A stretch of 64,000 nucleotides of DNA from Streptomyces misionensis (GCF_900104815.1 NZ_FNTD01000004.1:5410501-5474500); one strand, 5' to 3'; counted from the first letter of the stretch, positions 35,382 to 44,829 are shown. Numbers and translations are program-made. The notes: generated by a model not told the origin, from the letters alone.

Positions 35382-37477
35382 GTGATGGGTGACCCTCCGA
35401 TCTGCGGGTTGGACGGTCGCAGGACGGTGAAGACGTGCGCGGGCCGGCGGCCCGGTTCGAGGCGCACATAGTTGGCCCTGCCCCAGTGGTAGGTCTCGCC
35501 GGTGAGCTCGTCGCGCACCGGCACCGACTCGTGCCATTCCAGGCCGAGTTGCGGCATGTCCAACGAGACCGTGGCCTCCTGGGTGTGGTGGGGGTCGAGG
35601 TTGGCGACGACCAGAACCGTGTTCGAGCCGCCGCGCTTCGAGTAGGCGATCACGGCGTCCTGGTCGGCGTGGTGGAAGTGCAGGTCGCGCAGCTGGCGTA
35701 GGGCGGGGCTGCGGCGCCGGATGTGGTTGAGGCGGGTGATCAGCGGGGCGATGGTGCGGCCCTCGCGTGCGGCGGTGTCCCAGTCGCGTGGGGTGAGCTG
35801 GTACTTCTCGGAGTCGAGGTATTCCTCGGAGCCTTCGCGCAGGGGGGTGTTCTCGCACAGTTCGTAGCCGCTGTAGATGCCCCAGCTGGGGGAGAGGGTG
35901 GCGGCGAGGACCGCGCGGACCTCGAAGGCGGGGCGGCCGCCGTGCTGGAGGTAGGCGTGCAGGATGTCGGGGGTGCTGGGGAAGAGGTTGGGCCGCATGT
36001 AGGCGGCCGCCTCGCCGGTCAACTCGGTGAGGTATTCGGTGAGTTCGGCTTTGGTGGTGCGCCAGGTGAAGTAGGTGTAGGACTGCTGGAAGCCGATCTG
36101 GGCCAGGGTGTGCATCATGGCGGGGCGGGTGAAGGCCTCGGCCAGGAAGATCACGTCGGGGTCGCGGCCGTTGATCTCGGTGATGACGCGTTCCCAGAAG
36201 ACGACCGGTTTGGTGTGGGGGTTGTCGACGCGGAAGATCCGCACTCCGTGGTCCATCCAGTGCCGCAGCACGCGCACGGTCTCGGCGACGAGGCCGTCCA
36301 TGTCGGCGTCGAAGGCGATGGGGTAGATGTCCTGGTACTTCTTCGGCGGGTTCTCGGCGTGGGCGATGGTGCCGTCGGGCCGGTGGTGGAACCACTCGGG
36401 GTGCTTGTGCACCCAGGGGTGGTCGGGGGAGCACTGGAGGGCGAAGTCGAGGGCGATCTCCAGGCCCAGCGCGCGGGCTTGGCCGACGAAGTGGTCGAAG
36501 TCCTCGATGGTGCCGAGTTGGGGGTGGACGGTGTCGTGTCCGCCCTCGGGGGAGCCGATGGCCCAGGGCACGCCGACGTCGTCGGGGGTGGCGGTGAGGC
36601 TGTTGTTGCGGCCCTTGCGGAAGGTGTGGCCGATCGGGTGGATCGGGGGCAGGTAGACGACGTCGAAGCCCATGTCCGCGATCGGCTTCAGCCGCCGCGC
36701 GGCGGTGCGGAAGGTGCCGTGCGGGCACTGCTCGGTGCCCTCGCTGCGGGGGAAGAACTCGTACCAGGAGCCGAAGAGCGCGCGTTCACGCTCGACCAGC
36801 AGCGGCATCGGGTCCGACGCGGTCACCAACTCCCGCAGCGGAAACCGCGCGAGCACGTCCCGCACCTCCGGCCGCAGCGCCTCCGCCAGCCGCCAGGCGG
36901 CCGGGCGCTCCTCGTCCCGCAGGGCGCGGGCCGCCTCCAGCACGCGCCGGCGCCGTGCCCCGGGGACCCCGGCGGCGGCGCGCTCGTAGAGCCGGGCGCC
37001 CTCCTCCAGGACGAGTTCGGTGTCGATCCCGGCCGGGATCTTGATCCGGGCGTGGTTCTGCCAGGTGGTGAGCGGATCGGCCCAGGCCTCCACGGTGTAC
37101 GTCCAGCGGCCGGGCGCGCCCGCCGTGACGGTGGCGCCCCAGCGGTCGGTGCCCGGGGCGAGTTCCCGCATCGGCGTCCACGGGCCGGCCCGGCCCGCCG
37201 GGTCGCGCAGCACCACGTTCGCCGCGACCGCGTCGTGCCCCTCCCGGAACACGGTGGCCGACACCTCGAAGGACTCCCCGGTCACCGCCTTGGCGGGCCG
37301 GCGCCCGTGCTGCACCGCGGGGCGCACGTCGAGGACCGGGATGCGGCCCGTCACGGGGGCGGGCCCCGGTGGCTTGGGGGCGGGGGACTTCGGACGTTTC
37401 CGGTCCGCAGGCTTCTTCCCGGACGCCGTGGCCCTGGGGCCCGGCGGGGTTGCTGACGAATGGTTCGTGGCGGGCAT
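35378..37477 (-). CDS. glgE: Alpha-1,4-glucan:maltose-1-phosphate maltosyltransferase
   Basis: The protein has 699 residues. GlgE transfers maltosyl units from maltose 1-phosphate to a growing alpha-1,4-glucan. The Lys/Pro-rich N-terminus (1-45) is followed by the DUF3416 domain and the GH13_3 barrel. Asp418 ([13 protein letters not shown]) and Glu447 ([11 protein letters not shown]) match the S. coelicolor nucleophile Asp394 and acid Glu423 with a constant 24-residue offset, so this copy has a longer N-terminus. I chose the ATG at 37477 because AGGAG lies 6-8 bases upstream. First gene of the operon, divergent from glgP. Confidence 0.97.
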
Positions 37478-37807
37478 GACCGCTCCTGTCCGCGTCAACG
37501 TGGCTGTGGGCGGATGACTATGGGGAGGTGGGTCCTGCGGGAGGTGCTGGGCGCGACCTGTGGGGTGGATATGGAGGAGCCTTCCCACCCTTTTCGGGTG
37601 GGCAATCCGGAACTTTGTTAACTACTCGCGCGTATGTCCACCCGCAAGACCGGCCCACTTCCGCGAGTGCCCCGGCGCCGCCTCCCCACGCCCCGACACC
37701 CCCGTTGGTACGTCCCCACCGACGCCCCGGTAACCACTACCGTCGGGAGGGACGAACGAGACGTACCCCGCGGTACGTCTCATCCCGTAACGCGTCCGAG
37801 GTGGAAT
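37478..37807. promoter_or_regulatory. 330-bp divergent promoter region of glgE and glgP
   Basis: It carries a 7-bp hairpin (CCCACCC-TTTTC-GGGTGGG, 37584-37602) nearer glgE and a perfect 10-bp inverted repeat nearer glgP. A frame open from 37634 would add 58 Arg/Pro-rich residues to GlgP but crosses the inverted repeat and lacks family similarity. Confidence 0.6.
37758..37781. promoter_or_regulatory. 10-bp perfect inverted repeat upstream of glgP
   Basis: GAGACGTACC (37758-37767), CCGC, GGTACGTCTC (37772-37781). It ends 26 bases before the glgP GTG, so a bound protein or an RNA stem here would affect glgP expression. Confidence 0.6.
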
Positions 37808-40426
37808 GTGAAGGCGATCCGTCGGTTCACCGTCCGTCCCGTTCTCCCCGAACCCCTCCGGCCGCTGAGCGACCTCGCGCACAATCTGCGCTGGTCCTGG
37901 CATGCGGAAACGCGCGACCTGTTCCAGTCCGTCGACCCCGAGGCATGGGCCGCGGCCGGCTGCGACCCGGTGCGGCTGCTGGGCCGGGTGCGGCCCGCGC
38001 GGCTGGCCGAGCTGGCCGGGGACCGGCGGTTCCGGCGCCGGCTGAACGCCGCCGCCGACGACCTGGACGACTATCTGACCGGCGACCGCTGGTACCAGGC
38101 CCAGACCGAGGGCCTGCCCGCCGCGGTGGCCTATTTCTCCCCGGAGTTCGGCATCACCGCCGCGCTGCCCCAGTACTCCGGCGGGCTCGGCATCCTCGCC
38201 GGCGACCACCTCAAGGCGGCCAGCGACCTCGGGGTGCCGCTGATCGGGGTCGGACTGCTGTACCGGCACGGCTACTTCCGGCAGACCCTGTCCCGCGACG
38301 GCTGGCAGCAGGAGCACTACCCGGTGCTCGACCCGAACGAACTGCCCCTCACCCGGCTGAAGGAGGCCGACGGCACCTGTGCGCGCGTCTGTCTCGCCCT
38401 GCCCGGCGGCCGGGCCCTGCACGCCCGGATCTGGCTGGCCCAGGTCGGCAGGGTGCCCCTGCTGCTGCTCGACTCCGACGTGGAGGAGAACGACCTCGGC
38501 GAACGCTCCGTCACCGACCGGCTCTACGGCGGCGGCAGCGAGCACCGGCTGCTCCAGGAGATGCTGCTCGGCATAGGAGGGGTCCGCGCGGTGCGCGCGT
38601 ACTGCAGGCTCACCGGGCACCCGGAGCCGGAGGTGTTCCACACCAACGAGGGGCACGCCGGCTTCCTCGGCCTGGAGCGGATCGCCGAACTGTGCGCCGG
38701 CGGGCTGGAGTTCGACGCGGCGCTGGAGGCGGTGCGGGGCGGCACGGTGTTCACCACGCACACCCCCGTCCCGGCCGGCATCGACCGCTTCGAACGGGAC
38801 CTGGTCGCCCGGCACTTCGGGCCGGACGCCGAGTTGCCCGGGATCGAGACGCAGCGGATCCTCGCGCTCGGCATGGAGACCTACCCGGGCGGCGAGCCGA
38901 ACCTGTTCAACATGGCCGTGATGGGGCTGCGCCTCGCGCAGCGGGCCAACGGGGTGTCGCTGCTGCACGGCCGGGTCAGCCGGGAGATGTTCGCCGGACT
39001 GTGGCCGGGATTCGACGCCGAGGAGGTGCCGATCACCTCCGTGACCAACGGGGTGCACGCGCCCACCTGGGTGGCCCCGGAGGTGCTGCGGCTCGGCGCC
39101 CGGCGGATCGGCACCCAGCGGGCCGAGGACGCGCTGACCGTCGGCGGCTCCGAGCGCTGGGACGCGGCGGCGGACATCCCGGACCAGGACGTCTGGGAGC
39201 TGCGCCGCACCCTGCGCGAACAACTGGTGCTGGAGGTGCGGGAGCGGCTGCGCGCCTCCTGGCGGCAACGCGGGGCGGGCAACGCCGAGCTGGGCTGGAT
39301 CGACGGCGTGCTCGACCCGGACGTGCTCACGATCGGGTTCGCCCGGCGCGTGCCGTCGTACAAACGGCTCACCCTGATGCTCCGCGACCGCGACCGGCTG
39401 CGGGCGCTGCTGCTGCATCCGGAGCGGCCGGTGCAGATCGTGGTGGCGGGCAAGGCGCACCCGGCCGACGACGGCGGCAAGCGCCTCGTCCAGGAACTGG
39501 TCCGGTTCGCCGACGACCCGAAGGTGCGCCACCGGATCGTCTTCCTGCCCGACTACGGCATGGCGATGGCGCAGAAGCTCTACCCGGGCTGCGACGTCTG
39601 GCTGAACAACCCGCTGCGCCCGCTGGAGGCCTGCGGCACCTCCGGGATGAAGGCGGCGCTCAACGGCTGTCTGAACCTCTCGGTGCGCGACGGCTGGTGG
39701 GACGAGTGGTTCCGGCCGGACTTCGGCTGGGCCGTCCCGACCGCCGACGGCCCCGGCACGGACCCGGAACGGCGCGACGACATCGAGGCGGCGGCCCTGT
39801 ACGACCTGCTGGAGCAGCGGATCACCCCGCGCTTCTACGAGCGCGGCCGGGGCGGACTGCCGGACCGCTGGATCCAGATGGTCCGCCAGACCCTCACCCT
39901 GCTCGGCCCCAAGGTGCTGGCCGGCCGCATGGTCCGGGAGTACGTCGACCGGCTCTACACCCCGGCCGCCCGCTCGCACCGCGCGCTGACCCCGGACGCC
40001 GCGCGGGAGCTGGCCGGGTGGAAGGCGCGGGTGCGACAGGCCTGGCACGGGGTGAGCGTCGACCACGTGGAGACCACCGAGACCACGGCCACGGCCGAAC
40101 TGGGCACGACGCTGGGACTGCGGGTCCGGGTCGGCCTCGGGGGGCTGTCCCCCGACGACGTGGAGGTGCAGGCGGTGTCCGGGCGGGTGGACGCGCAGGA
40201 CCGCATCACCGACGCCACCGTCGTCCCGCTGAAGCCGGCCGGCGCCCCCGACCTGGAGGGCCGCCAGCTCTACGAGGGCCCCCTCGCCCTCGACCGCACC
40301 GGCCCCTACGGCTACACGGTCCGCATCCTGCCCGCCCACCGCCTGCTGGCCTCCGGCGCGGAACTGGGCCTGGTGGCACTGCCGTCGGAGGAACTGGTCG
40401 AGCACGCGGGGGTGTTGCTGCGGTGA
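37808..40426 (+). CDS. glgP: Alpha-glucan (maltodextrin/glycogen) phosphorylase
   Basis: The protein has 872 residues. It releases glucose 1-phosphate from the ends of alpha-1,4-glucan. An N-terminal DUF3417 segment (LSDLAHNLRWSWHAETRDLF) leads into the GT35 fold; TSVTNGVHAPTW and the pyridoxal-phosphate lysine in EACGTSGMKAALNG are clear. The DUF3417 arrangement marks the actinobacterial type rather than animal-type glycogen phosphorylase. I chose the GTG at 37808 because GAGGTGG precedes it and the family similarity starts there. It is divergent from glgE, so synthesis and breakdown share one control region. Confidence 0.95.
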   Translation: MKAIRRFTVRPVLPEPLRPLSDLAHNLRWSWHAETRDLFQSVDPEAWAAAGCDPVRLLGRVRPARLAELAGDRRFRRRLNAAADDLDDYLTGDRWYQAQTEGLPAAVAYFSPEFGITAALPQYSGGLGILAGDHLKAASDLGVPLIGVGLLYRHGYFRQTLSRDGWQQEHYPVLDPNELPLTRLKEADGTCARVCLALPGGRALHARIWLAQVGRVPLLLLDSDVEENDLGERSVTDRLYGGGSEHRLLQEMLLGIGGVRAVRAYCRLTGHPEPEVFHTNEGHAGFLGLERIAELCAGGLEFDAALEAVRGGTVFTTHTPVPAGIDRFERDLVARHFGPDAELPGIETQRILALGMETYPGGEPNLFNMAVMGLRLAQRANGVSLLHGRVSREMFAGLWPGFDAEEVPITSVTNGVHAPTWVAPEVLRLGARRIGTQRAEDALTVGGSERWDAAADIPDQDVWELRRTLREQLVLEVRERLRASWRQRGAGNAELGWIDGVLDPDVLTIGFARRVPSYKRLTLMLRDRDRLRALLLHPERPVQIVVAGKAHPADDGGKRLVQELVRFADDPKVRHRIVFLPDYGMAMAQKLYPGCDVWLNNPLRPLEACGTSGMKAALNGCLNLSVRDGWWDEWFRPDFGWAVPTADGPGTDPERRDDIEAAALYDLLEQRITPRFYERGRGGLPDRWIQMVRQTLTLLGPKVLAGRMVREYVDRLYTPAARSHRALTPDAARELAGWKARVRQAWHGVSVDHVETTETTATAELGTTLGLRVRVGLGGLSPDDVEVQAVSGRVDAQDRITDATVVPLKPAGAPDLEGRQLYEGPLALDRTGPYGYTVRILPAHRLLASGAELGLVALPSEELVEHAGVLLR

Positions 40427-40765
40427 GCGCTGCTGCTTTGGCGAGGTCGGGTTGACGGTCGGTCCTGCCGCCGACCGATGATCTGTTCCCGGCAACCGGT
40501 CAGACAAAAGCGCTTGGCTCCCGTAAAAATTTGCTGTCGTAGAACTTCCGTGTGGCGTCTGGCGTCGTGTGCAGTCCGGCGCCGCATGCCACAGGCCTGC
40601 GACCTTCACCAGAGATTATGTAGGTGAAGTGAAGGATTGTGGTGAAAATGTGCAACTAGCGATCGTACAGCCGTTTATGGCCAAGAGCCCTCACTAACAC
40701 CCACAGTGCCACGCCAGTATGCTCTTCGGGTCCTTGAGTCATGACCAGTCGACCAGGAGTACCTG
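40427..40765. other. 339-bp AT-richer intergenic region
   Basis: It holds a hairpin CGGTCGG/CCGACCG (40456-40477) that could end glgP transcription and a second inverted repeat CTTCACC/GGTGAAG (40604-40629). GC content falls here and stays low until about 44.2 kb. No coding frame is convincing. Confidence 0.5.
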
Positions 40766-41122
40766 ATGCCCAAAGCCCGGATGACCATGGCGGTCACGAT
40801 CTTCTCAGCGGTGGCGGCCGGCGCCCTCCTTCCGGGTTGCTCGGCGTCGGTCGAGGTCAAGAAGCCAACGCCGCCGAAGCTCTCCGCGGAGAAGCTCTCC
40901 AGCACACTTTCGGAAAAGCTCGCCGCCGCCACAGGACGGCCGAAGCCGCATATCACCTGCCCCGAAGATTTGGTCGGCAAGGTTGGCACCACCATGCGGT
41001 GCACGCTCGTGGCCGACGACGGCAGCACGCTGGGCGTATCCGTAAATGTCACGTCTGTGAGCGGGGATAAGATCAACTACGACTTCAAGGCCGATGACAA
41101 GGCTTCCCCTGCGGGTCATTGA
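40766..41122 (+). CDS. DUF4333-type small lipoprotein
   Basis: The protein has 118 residues. The signal peptide ends in lipobox LLPGC (Cys25), so the mature protein is lipid-anchored outside the membrane. The mature part contains ITCPEDLVGKVGTTMRCTLVADDG, with two cysteines 14 residues apart, characteristic of DUF4333 proteins, which are common in actinobacteria and unassigned. CAGGAG lies 6 bases before the ATG. First gene of a low-GC block with WXG100-like and LpqN-like genes. Confidence 0.85.
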   Translation: MPKARMTMAVTIFSAVAAGALLPGCSASVEVKKPTPPKLSAEKLSSTLSEKLAAATGRPKPHITCPEDLVGKVGTTMRCTLVADDGSTLGVSVNVTSVSGDKINYDFKADDKASPAGH

Positions 41123-41253
41123 CGTCTGGCCGTGGCTGATTGGTTTCGGCTCTCGTGCTGCCCTGGGCGAGATAGCGCTACGGTGCGACGGCCCGTCGTA
41201 AACGAGGGGCTACCACGCCGGCGCCCAGTGATGGCGAACAGGGGAGGCAACTC

Positions 41254-41694
41254 ATGGCAGGTGCGGAGCAGGCCCAGCCGGGAAGCGGCGGGGCAGTGCA
41301 GCCCGTCGGGATGCGGCTGAACCAGGTGCCGGGCGATATCGGAACGGGTCCTGCTTTTCCGGGGCAGGTCGGAGGGCAGAAGCTGGTTTCAACGCCCGCG
41401 GAGAAGAAGGCTGCAGCCAACTTCATCGAGCAACACATTGAGCCCGACACTCATGAGGCAGGAGGTTGGGCGGATAAGGACACCATTACGGCCGTCAACG
41501 CCTTCTGTCCGGGGTGGCACACGTCGGGTGCTCTGAAGGAGGCGCACGATGCTTGGGCAGACCAGGTGAAGAACCTGATGCACATGCTCGTGGGGGACAA
41601 GCAGGCGCTGCGCAGCGCCAATACCACGCTGCAGTCGACGGACTTTCAAGTCGGTGAGAAAACGAGCTCGGTGTCGGTGCTCTACGGATACTGA
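41254..41694 (+). CDS. WXG100-like small protein
   Basis: The protein has 146 residues. The first 45 are Gly/Pro/Gln-rich and flexible. The second half is helical with FCPGWHTSGALKEAHDAW, which resembles the WxG turn of type VII (ESX) substrates, then DQVKNLMHMLVGDKQAL. There is no signal peptide. GGGAGGC precedes the ATG at 41254. It is followed 73 bp on by a larger WXG-like protein, so the pair may form the heterodimer needed for ESX export. No ESX core gene (EccC ATPase) lies in the window. Confidence 0.65.
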   Translation: MAGAEQAQPGSGGAVQPVGMRLNQVPGDIGTGPAFPGQVGGQKLVSTPAEKKAAANFIEQHIEPDTHEAGGWADKDTITAVNAFCPGWHTSGALKEAHDAWADQVKNLMHMLVGDKQALRSANTTLQSTDFQVGEKTSSVSVLYGY

Positions 41695-41767
41695 ACGACC
41701 GTTTCAGTCACCAACTTTTGATTCACCGCACAAACCCGACAGTCTGTTGTGTGATAACGGGGATCCC

Positions 41768-43090
41768 ATGCCGACTTACCGCGAGATCATGACCACCGAC
41801 CTGTCCGCCCTCACCGCAGCAGCGGACAGCTGGGACGGGATGGCGAAGAAGTTTCACACGCAGGAACTGGCATATCACAGACACGTATGCGGTATCACTC
41901 TGAACCAGAACTGGATCGCGGTGAGTGCCGACGCGGCGCGGGAGCGTTTCAACGTCACGTTCAGGCAGTTCCAGGCCGCGCAGACCGAGGCCAAGGCGGT
42001 AGCCTCACTGCTGCGTGAGGCGCACACAGATTTCACCGGTCTCAGGAAGAAGCTGGAGTCCGCTCAGGCGGACGCCGTCAAGGCAGGCATGGTGGTGTCG
42101 GAGGAAGGTGTGGTCTCCTACGACACCGCGAAACTGAGTGAAAACGAACGCGCTGCTCTCCATCATGATCCGGATTACCAGCAGTCCGTAGGTAAATCTG
42201 TCGCCTCGTGGCAGGCGGAGATCAATCGTCTTGTGAAGGAAATGGGCCACATCGACGCAGAGGTCGAAAACGCCCTCAAGCGGGTGATGGTCGACACTGA
42301 CGTCAGGGACGGCACGCTTACCGGCTTCAACGGCCAGGCCCATGGAGACATCAAAACGTACGAGGACGAGGCCAAGCGCGAGGCCCGTACCAAAGCCGAC
42401 GGCTGGGTGTCCAAAGGAAAGTCAGACGCGTCCGGTCCCGATAAGGGATGGGATGCGAGCGGTCCCGATCTCAAAAACGGCAAACTGGGGGAGGTGGAAG
42501 CGCACGGCGACCTCGGGAGCGCTGAAGGGGAGGGCTCGCTCACCAGGGGGCCATGGAAGCTCGACGGGAAGGCCGACGTTTACGCGGGGGCCAAGGGTTC
42601 CGCCAGTGCTGAGGCATCCAAGGACGGCATCACAGGGGACGCGAGCGTCTTCGCGGGGGGCGAAGGCTCGGCCGAGGGTTCCGTGGAGGTCGGCCCTGCC
42701 AGCGTCTCCGGAAAAACGGAAGCCACGGTGGGCGGAGAGGCCAGCGCCAGCGTCGGGGCAGGTAAGGACGGTGCCCACGTTGGCGCAGAGGCGTTCGCGG
42801 GAGCCAAGGGCGGTGGCGAAATCGGGGCTGACGTAGGCGGAATTTCGGCCGGTTTCTCCGCCGAAGGGTGGGCCGGCCCCGGTGCCGAAGCCGAGTGGGG
42901 ATACAAGAGGAGCGACCAAGGAGTGTGGAGTTTCGAAGGGAGCGTGGGTCTCTCCCCCGCCCTTGGTGGCGAGATGGGCTTTGATTTCAACATCGATCCG
43001 AACAAGGTTGCTCACACGGCGGATGACCTGGCTGGTGCTGTGGGCAACGGAGCGCGTTCCCTCGGGCATGCCATCAGTAACGTGTTCTGA
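41768..43090 (+). CDS. Large WXG-like protein with Gly/Ala-rich repeat C-terminus
   Basis: The protein has 440 residues. Residues 1-210 are helical, with a WXG100-like hairpin centred on LNQNWIAVSADAARERF. A charged linker (about 210-260, Lys/Asp/Gly-rich) leads to about 150 residues of alternating Gly-Ala-Ser-Glu/Val segments (for example GKTEATVGGEASASVGAG), predicted to be a regular beta structure. No catalytic motif or toxin fold is recognisable. GGGGA precedes the ATG at 41768. Base composition is less GC-rich than in neighbouring genes. A secreted effector or surface protein is an inference. Confidence 0.7.
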   Translation: MPTYREIMTTDLSALTAAADSWDGMAKKFHTQELAYHRHVCGITLNQNWIAVSADAARERFNVTFRQFQAAQTEAKAVASLLREAHTDFTGLRKKLESAQADAVKAGMVVSEEGVVSYDTAKLSENERAALHHDPDYQQSVGKSVASWQAEINRLVKEMGHIDAEVENALKRVMVDTDVRDGTLTGFNGQAHGDIKTYEDEAKREARTKADGWVSKGKSDASGPDKGWDASGPDLKNGKLGEVEAHGDLGSAEGEGSLTRGPWKLDGKADVYAGAKGSASAEASKDGITGDASVFAGGEGSAEGSVEVGPASVSGKTEATVGGEASASVGAGKDGAHVGAEAFAGAKGGGEIGADVGGISAGFSAEGWAGPGAEAEWGYKRSDQGVWSFEGSVGLSPALGGEMGFDFNIDPNKVAHTADDLAGAVGNGARSLGHAISNVF

Positions 43091-43139
43091 ACCGATGACA
43101 CGTGGTCGTGAGTGAACCGACGCAGAGAGGGACCCCTGA

Positions 43140-43637
43140 ATGTCGACGAATCTGCCGGCACCGATCACATTCGACTTGCCGAAGGGCTGGCAAGTGGCCC
43201 CTCCAGACAAACTCGGCGCGCCTGACGCGTCATTCGTTGCTGTTCACCTTCCGCCGGATGACGGCTTCACTGCGAATATAACGATTGATGGCGAGTATCG
43301 GCCGGATACTGCGACTCTTCCTGAGATCGCCGACGAGTCGGTGGAGCACATGGACCAGGCAGCCTCGCCGGTCGTAGTCACCGATCGCTGCGAGGCCGGG
43401 TCCTCGGACGCGCCAGGCTTCACGCAGACACTGGCCTTCTCGATTTCTGTCGCAGGGAAGAGCCGCGCCCTCGTCCAGTCCCAGGCATACCTGTCCCTGT
43501 TGGACATTGAGGACCCGCACAAGCGGGTAGTGATCAGATTTGTGCTCACCTCCACCGAATCGCAGCATCCGACTGTTCTGGACGATTTCAGGGCACTCCT
43601 GGGAACCGTCCGTCCGGGCGATGGCGGGGCGCCTTAA
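43140..43637 (+). CDS. LpqN/DcrB-like protein
   Basis: The protein has 165 residues. The pattern ITFDLPKGWQVAPP near the start, an alternating beta core, and HPTVLDDFRALLGTVRP at the end match the LpqN/DcrB/PsbP-like fold. Mycobacterial LpqN is an exported lipoprotein, but here no signal peptide or lipobox is present, so a cytosolic binding or chaperone role for the preceding protein is possible. It follows the 440-residue gene by 49 bp, with AGAGAGGG before the ATG. Confidence 0.7.
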   Translation: MSTNLPAPITFDLPKGWQVAPPDKLGAPDASFVAVHLPPDDGFTANITIDGEYRPDTATLPEIADESVEHMDQAASPVVVTDRCEAGSSDAPGFTQTLAFSISVAGKSRALVQSQAYLSLLDIEDPHKRVVIRFVLTSTESQHPTVLDDFRALLGTVRPGDGGAP

Positions 43638-43696
43638 GTGATCCCCGAAGTGGCCGAGCCTTGTGTCGGCGGCCACGCTTTTCATAGTCTGACTTC

Positions 43697-44209
43697 ATGG
43701 GACTTTTCGACAGACTCACCGGTACCCAGCATCCAGCGGAGGGCGTTTCGCCGGTCACGCGGGAGGAGATGAGGGGTGTTCTGCTCGGTCTCAATCAGCC
43801 TGATGTTCCCTACGTGATCCGGTACAGCGCCGGGGAGCAGTGTGACCTGGTGGCAGAGTGGCGCCTGACAGAGCCTGCATGGCGGCAGGTCTTCGCGGAG
43901 TCCCAGATCACTCACGCCGTTCGGATCAGGATGCGACTGGTCCGGGAAGGCAATGAGGTTCGAGCACTCGAAGAGCAGTGGGAGATCGCTCGAAACGGGT
44001 CTCCGGCGGCCCTCGAGCTGTCGAAACAGTATACGCGCGGGCCGAGTCGGACCGTCAGTCGTCGCTGGACTGTCGGCCGTAGGGAGAACGGTCACCTGGA
44101 AATGGCGGAAACCTTCCGCTTCGATAGCGCGCAGCTGCGCGATCCGCTGCGGGACACCGTCCTCCAGTCCGGTTGGACCTGGCGGGGTGTGGTCTTCGGG
44201 AAGCTGTGA
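43697..44209 (+). CDS. Conserved hypothetical protein
   Basis: The protein has 170 residues, cytosolic, mixed alpha/beta, with MGLFDRLTG at the start, DLVAEWRLTEPAWRQVF in the middle and WTWRGVVFGKL at the end. I recall similar proteins in Streptomyces, without an assigned function. TAGTCT (43685-43690) could be a -10 box for a nearly leaderless transcript. Last gene of the low-GC block, convergent with the DUF1990 gene. Confidence 0.75.
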   Translation: MGLFDRLTGTQHPAEGVSPVTREEMRGVLLGLNQPDVPYVIRYSAGEQCDLVAEWRLTEPAWRQVFAESQITHAVRIRMRLVREGNEVRALEEQWEIARNGSPAALELSKQYTRGPSRTVSRRWTVGRRENGHLEMAETFRFDSAQLRDPLRDTVLQSGWTWRGVVFGKL

Positions 44210-44235
44210 GGTCTGCATCTCCACGGCCATCGAGG

Positions 44236-44757
44236 TCACTCCTCCGTCAGCCCCTCGCACAGCCTGCGCAGGGCCGCGCCGCAGCGGCGGGCGTAGGCGT
44301 GTTGCAGCCCCCGGGTGGCGGGGCCGCCGGCCCTGGCGTACCAGCTGGCGGGTTTGCTGAACGCGGCGACCGTCAGCCAGACCGTGCCGTCGCCGGTGCG
44401 GTCGACGACGAAGGCCTCCTCGCCGCACTCGGGGTGGCCGGCGAGGGTGCCGTAGGCCCATCCCGCGCGGCGCGGCTCCTCGGTGGTCCAGATGATCCGG
44501 CAGGGGGCCCTGACCAGGCCGGCCAGGGAGACCGTGACGTCCACTCCGGGGGCGGCGCGGTCGGCGGCGGCGGTTATGCCGACGCCTATCGCGCGGTGCA
44601 TCTCCCAGGTGAGGACCGCCTCGGCGGCCCGGTCGAAGACCCGCCGGCCCTCGCCGAGGCGGGCGCGCACCAGCAGGGGGCGGTAGCCGGGCGGGCAGAA
44701 GGTCAGGTCGTCGCGGGTCGCTCCGACCGGTTCGTGGGTGAAGGGTGCCGAGGACAT
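44236..44757 (-). CDS. DUF1990 family protein
   Basis: The protein has 173 residues. Family patterns are GYRPLLVRARLGEGRRVFDRA, AVLTWEMHRAIGV and the late GHPECGEEAFVV and FSKPASWYARAGGPATR. Function is unknown; plant and bacterial members are single-domain. The ATG at 44757 lies 8 bases after TACTCT (44766-44771 on the minus strand), so the transcript is probably leaderless. Confidence 0.88.
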   Translation of the reverse strand: MSSAPFTHEPVGATRDDLTFCPPGYRPLLVRARLGEGRRVFDRAAEAVLTWEMHRAIGVGITAAADRAAPGVDVTVSLAGLVRAPCRIIWTTEEPRRAGWAYGTLAGHPECGEEAFVVDRTGDGTVWLTVAAFSKPASWYARAGGPATRGLQHAYARRCGAALRRLCEGLTEE

Positions 44758-44770
44758 GGGGCCCAAGAGT

Positions 44771-44810
44771 AGGGCGGCACCCGGAGGAGATCCGCTCCGG
44801 GTGCCGCCCT
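44771..44810 (-). terminator. Perfect 16-bp terminator hairpin behind the protease gene
   Basis: AGGGCGGCACCCGGAG (44771-44786) and CTCCGGGTGCCGCCCT (44795-44810) pair perfectly with an 8-base loop, 19 bp past the M4 protease stop. The DUF1990 -10 box abuts its far arm. Confidence 0.85.
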
Positions 44811-44829
44811 CTTCACAACCCTGCCGGGG

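Noticed and set aside
37622..40609. 995-codon open frame on the minus strand opposite glgP
   Set aside because: It is the antisense shadow of a real gene in GC-rich DNA, His/Arg/Gln/Pro-rich without any family motif. The same applies to 20912-22957 (opposite dctA), 24056-26002 (opposite the MFS gene) and 9214-12093 (opposite pyk and ackA).
41768..43090. Polymorphic toxin with a defined toxin domain
   Set aside because: No nuclease, deaminase or ADP-ribosyltransferase motif is visible, and the following gene is LpqN-like rather than a known immunity family.
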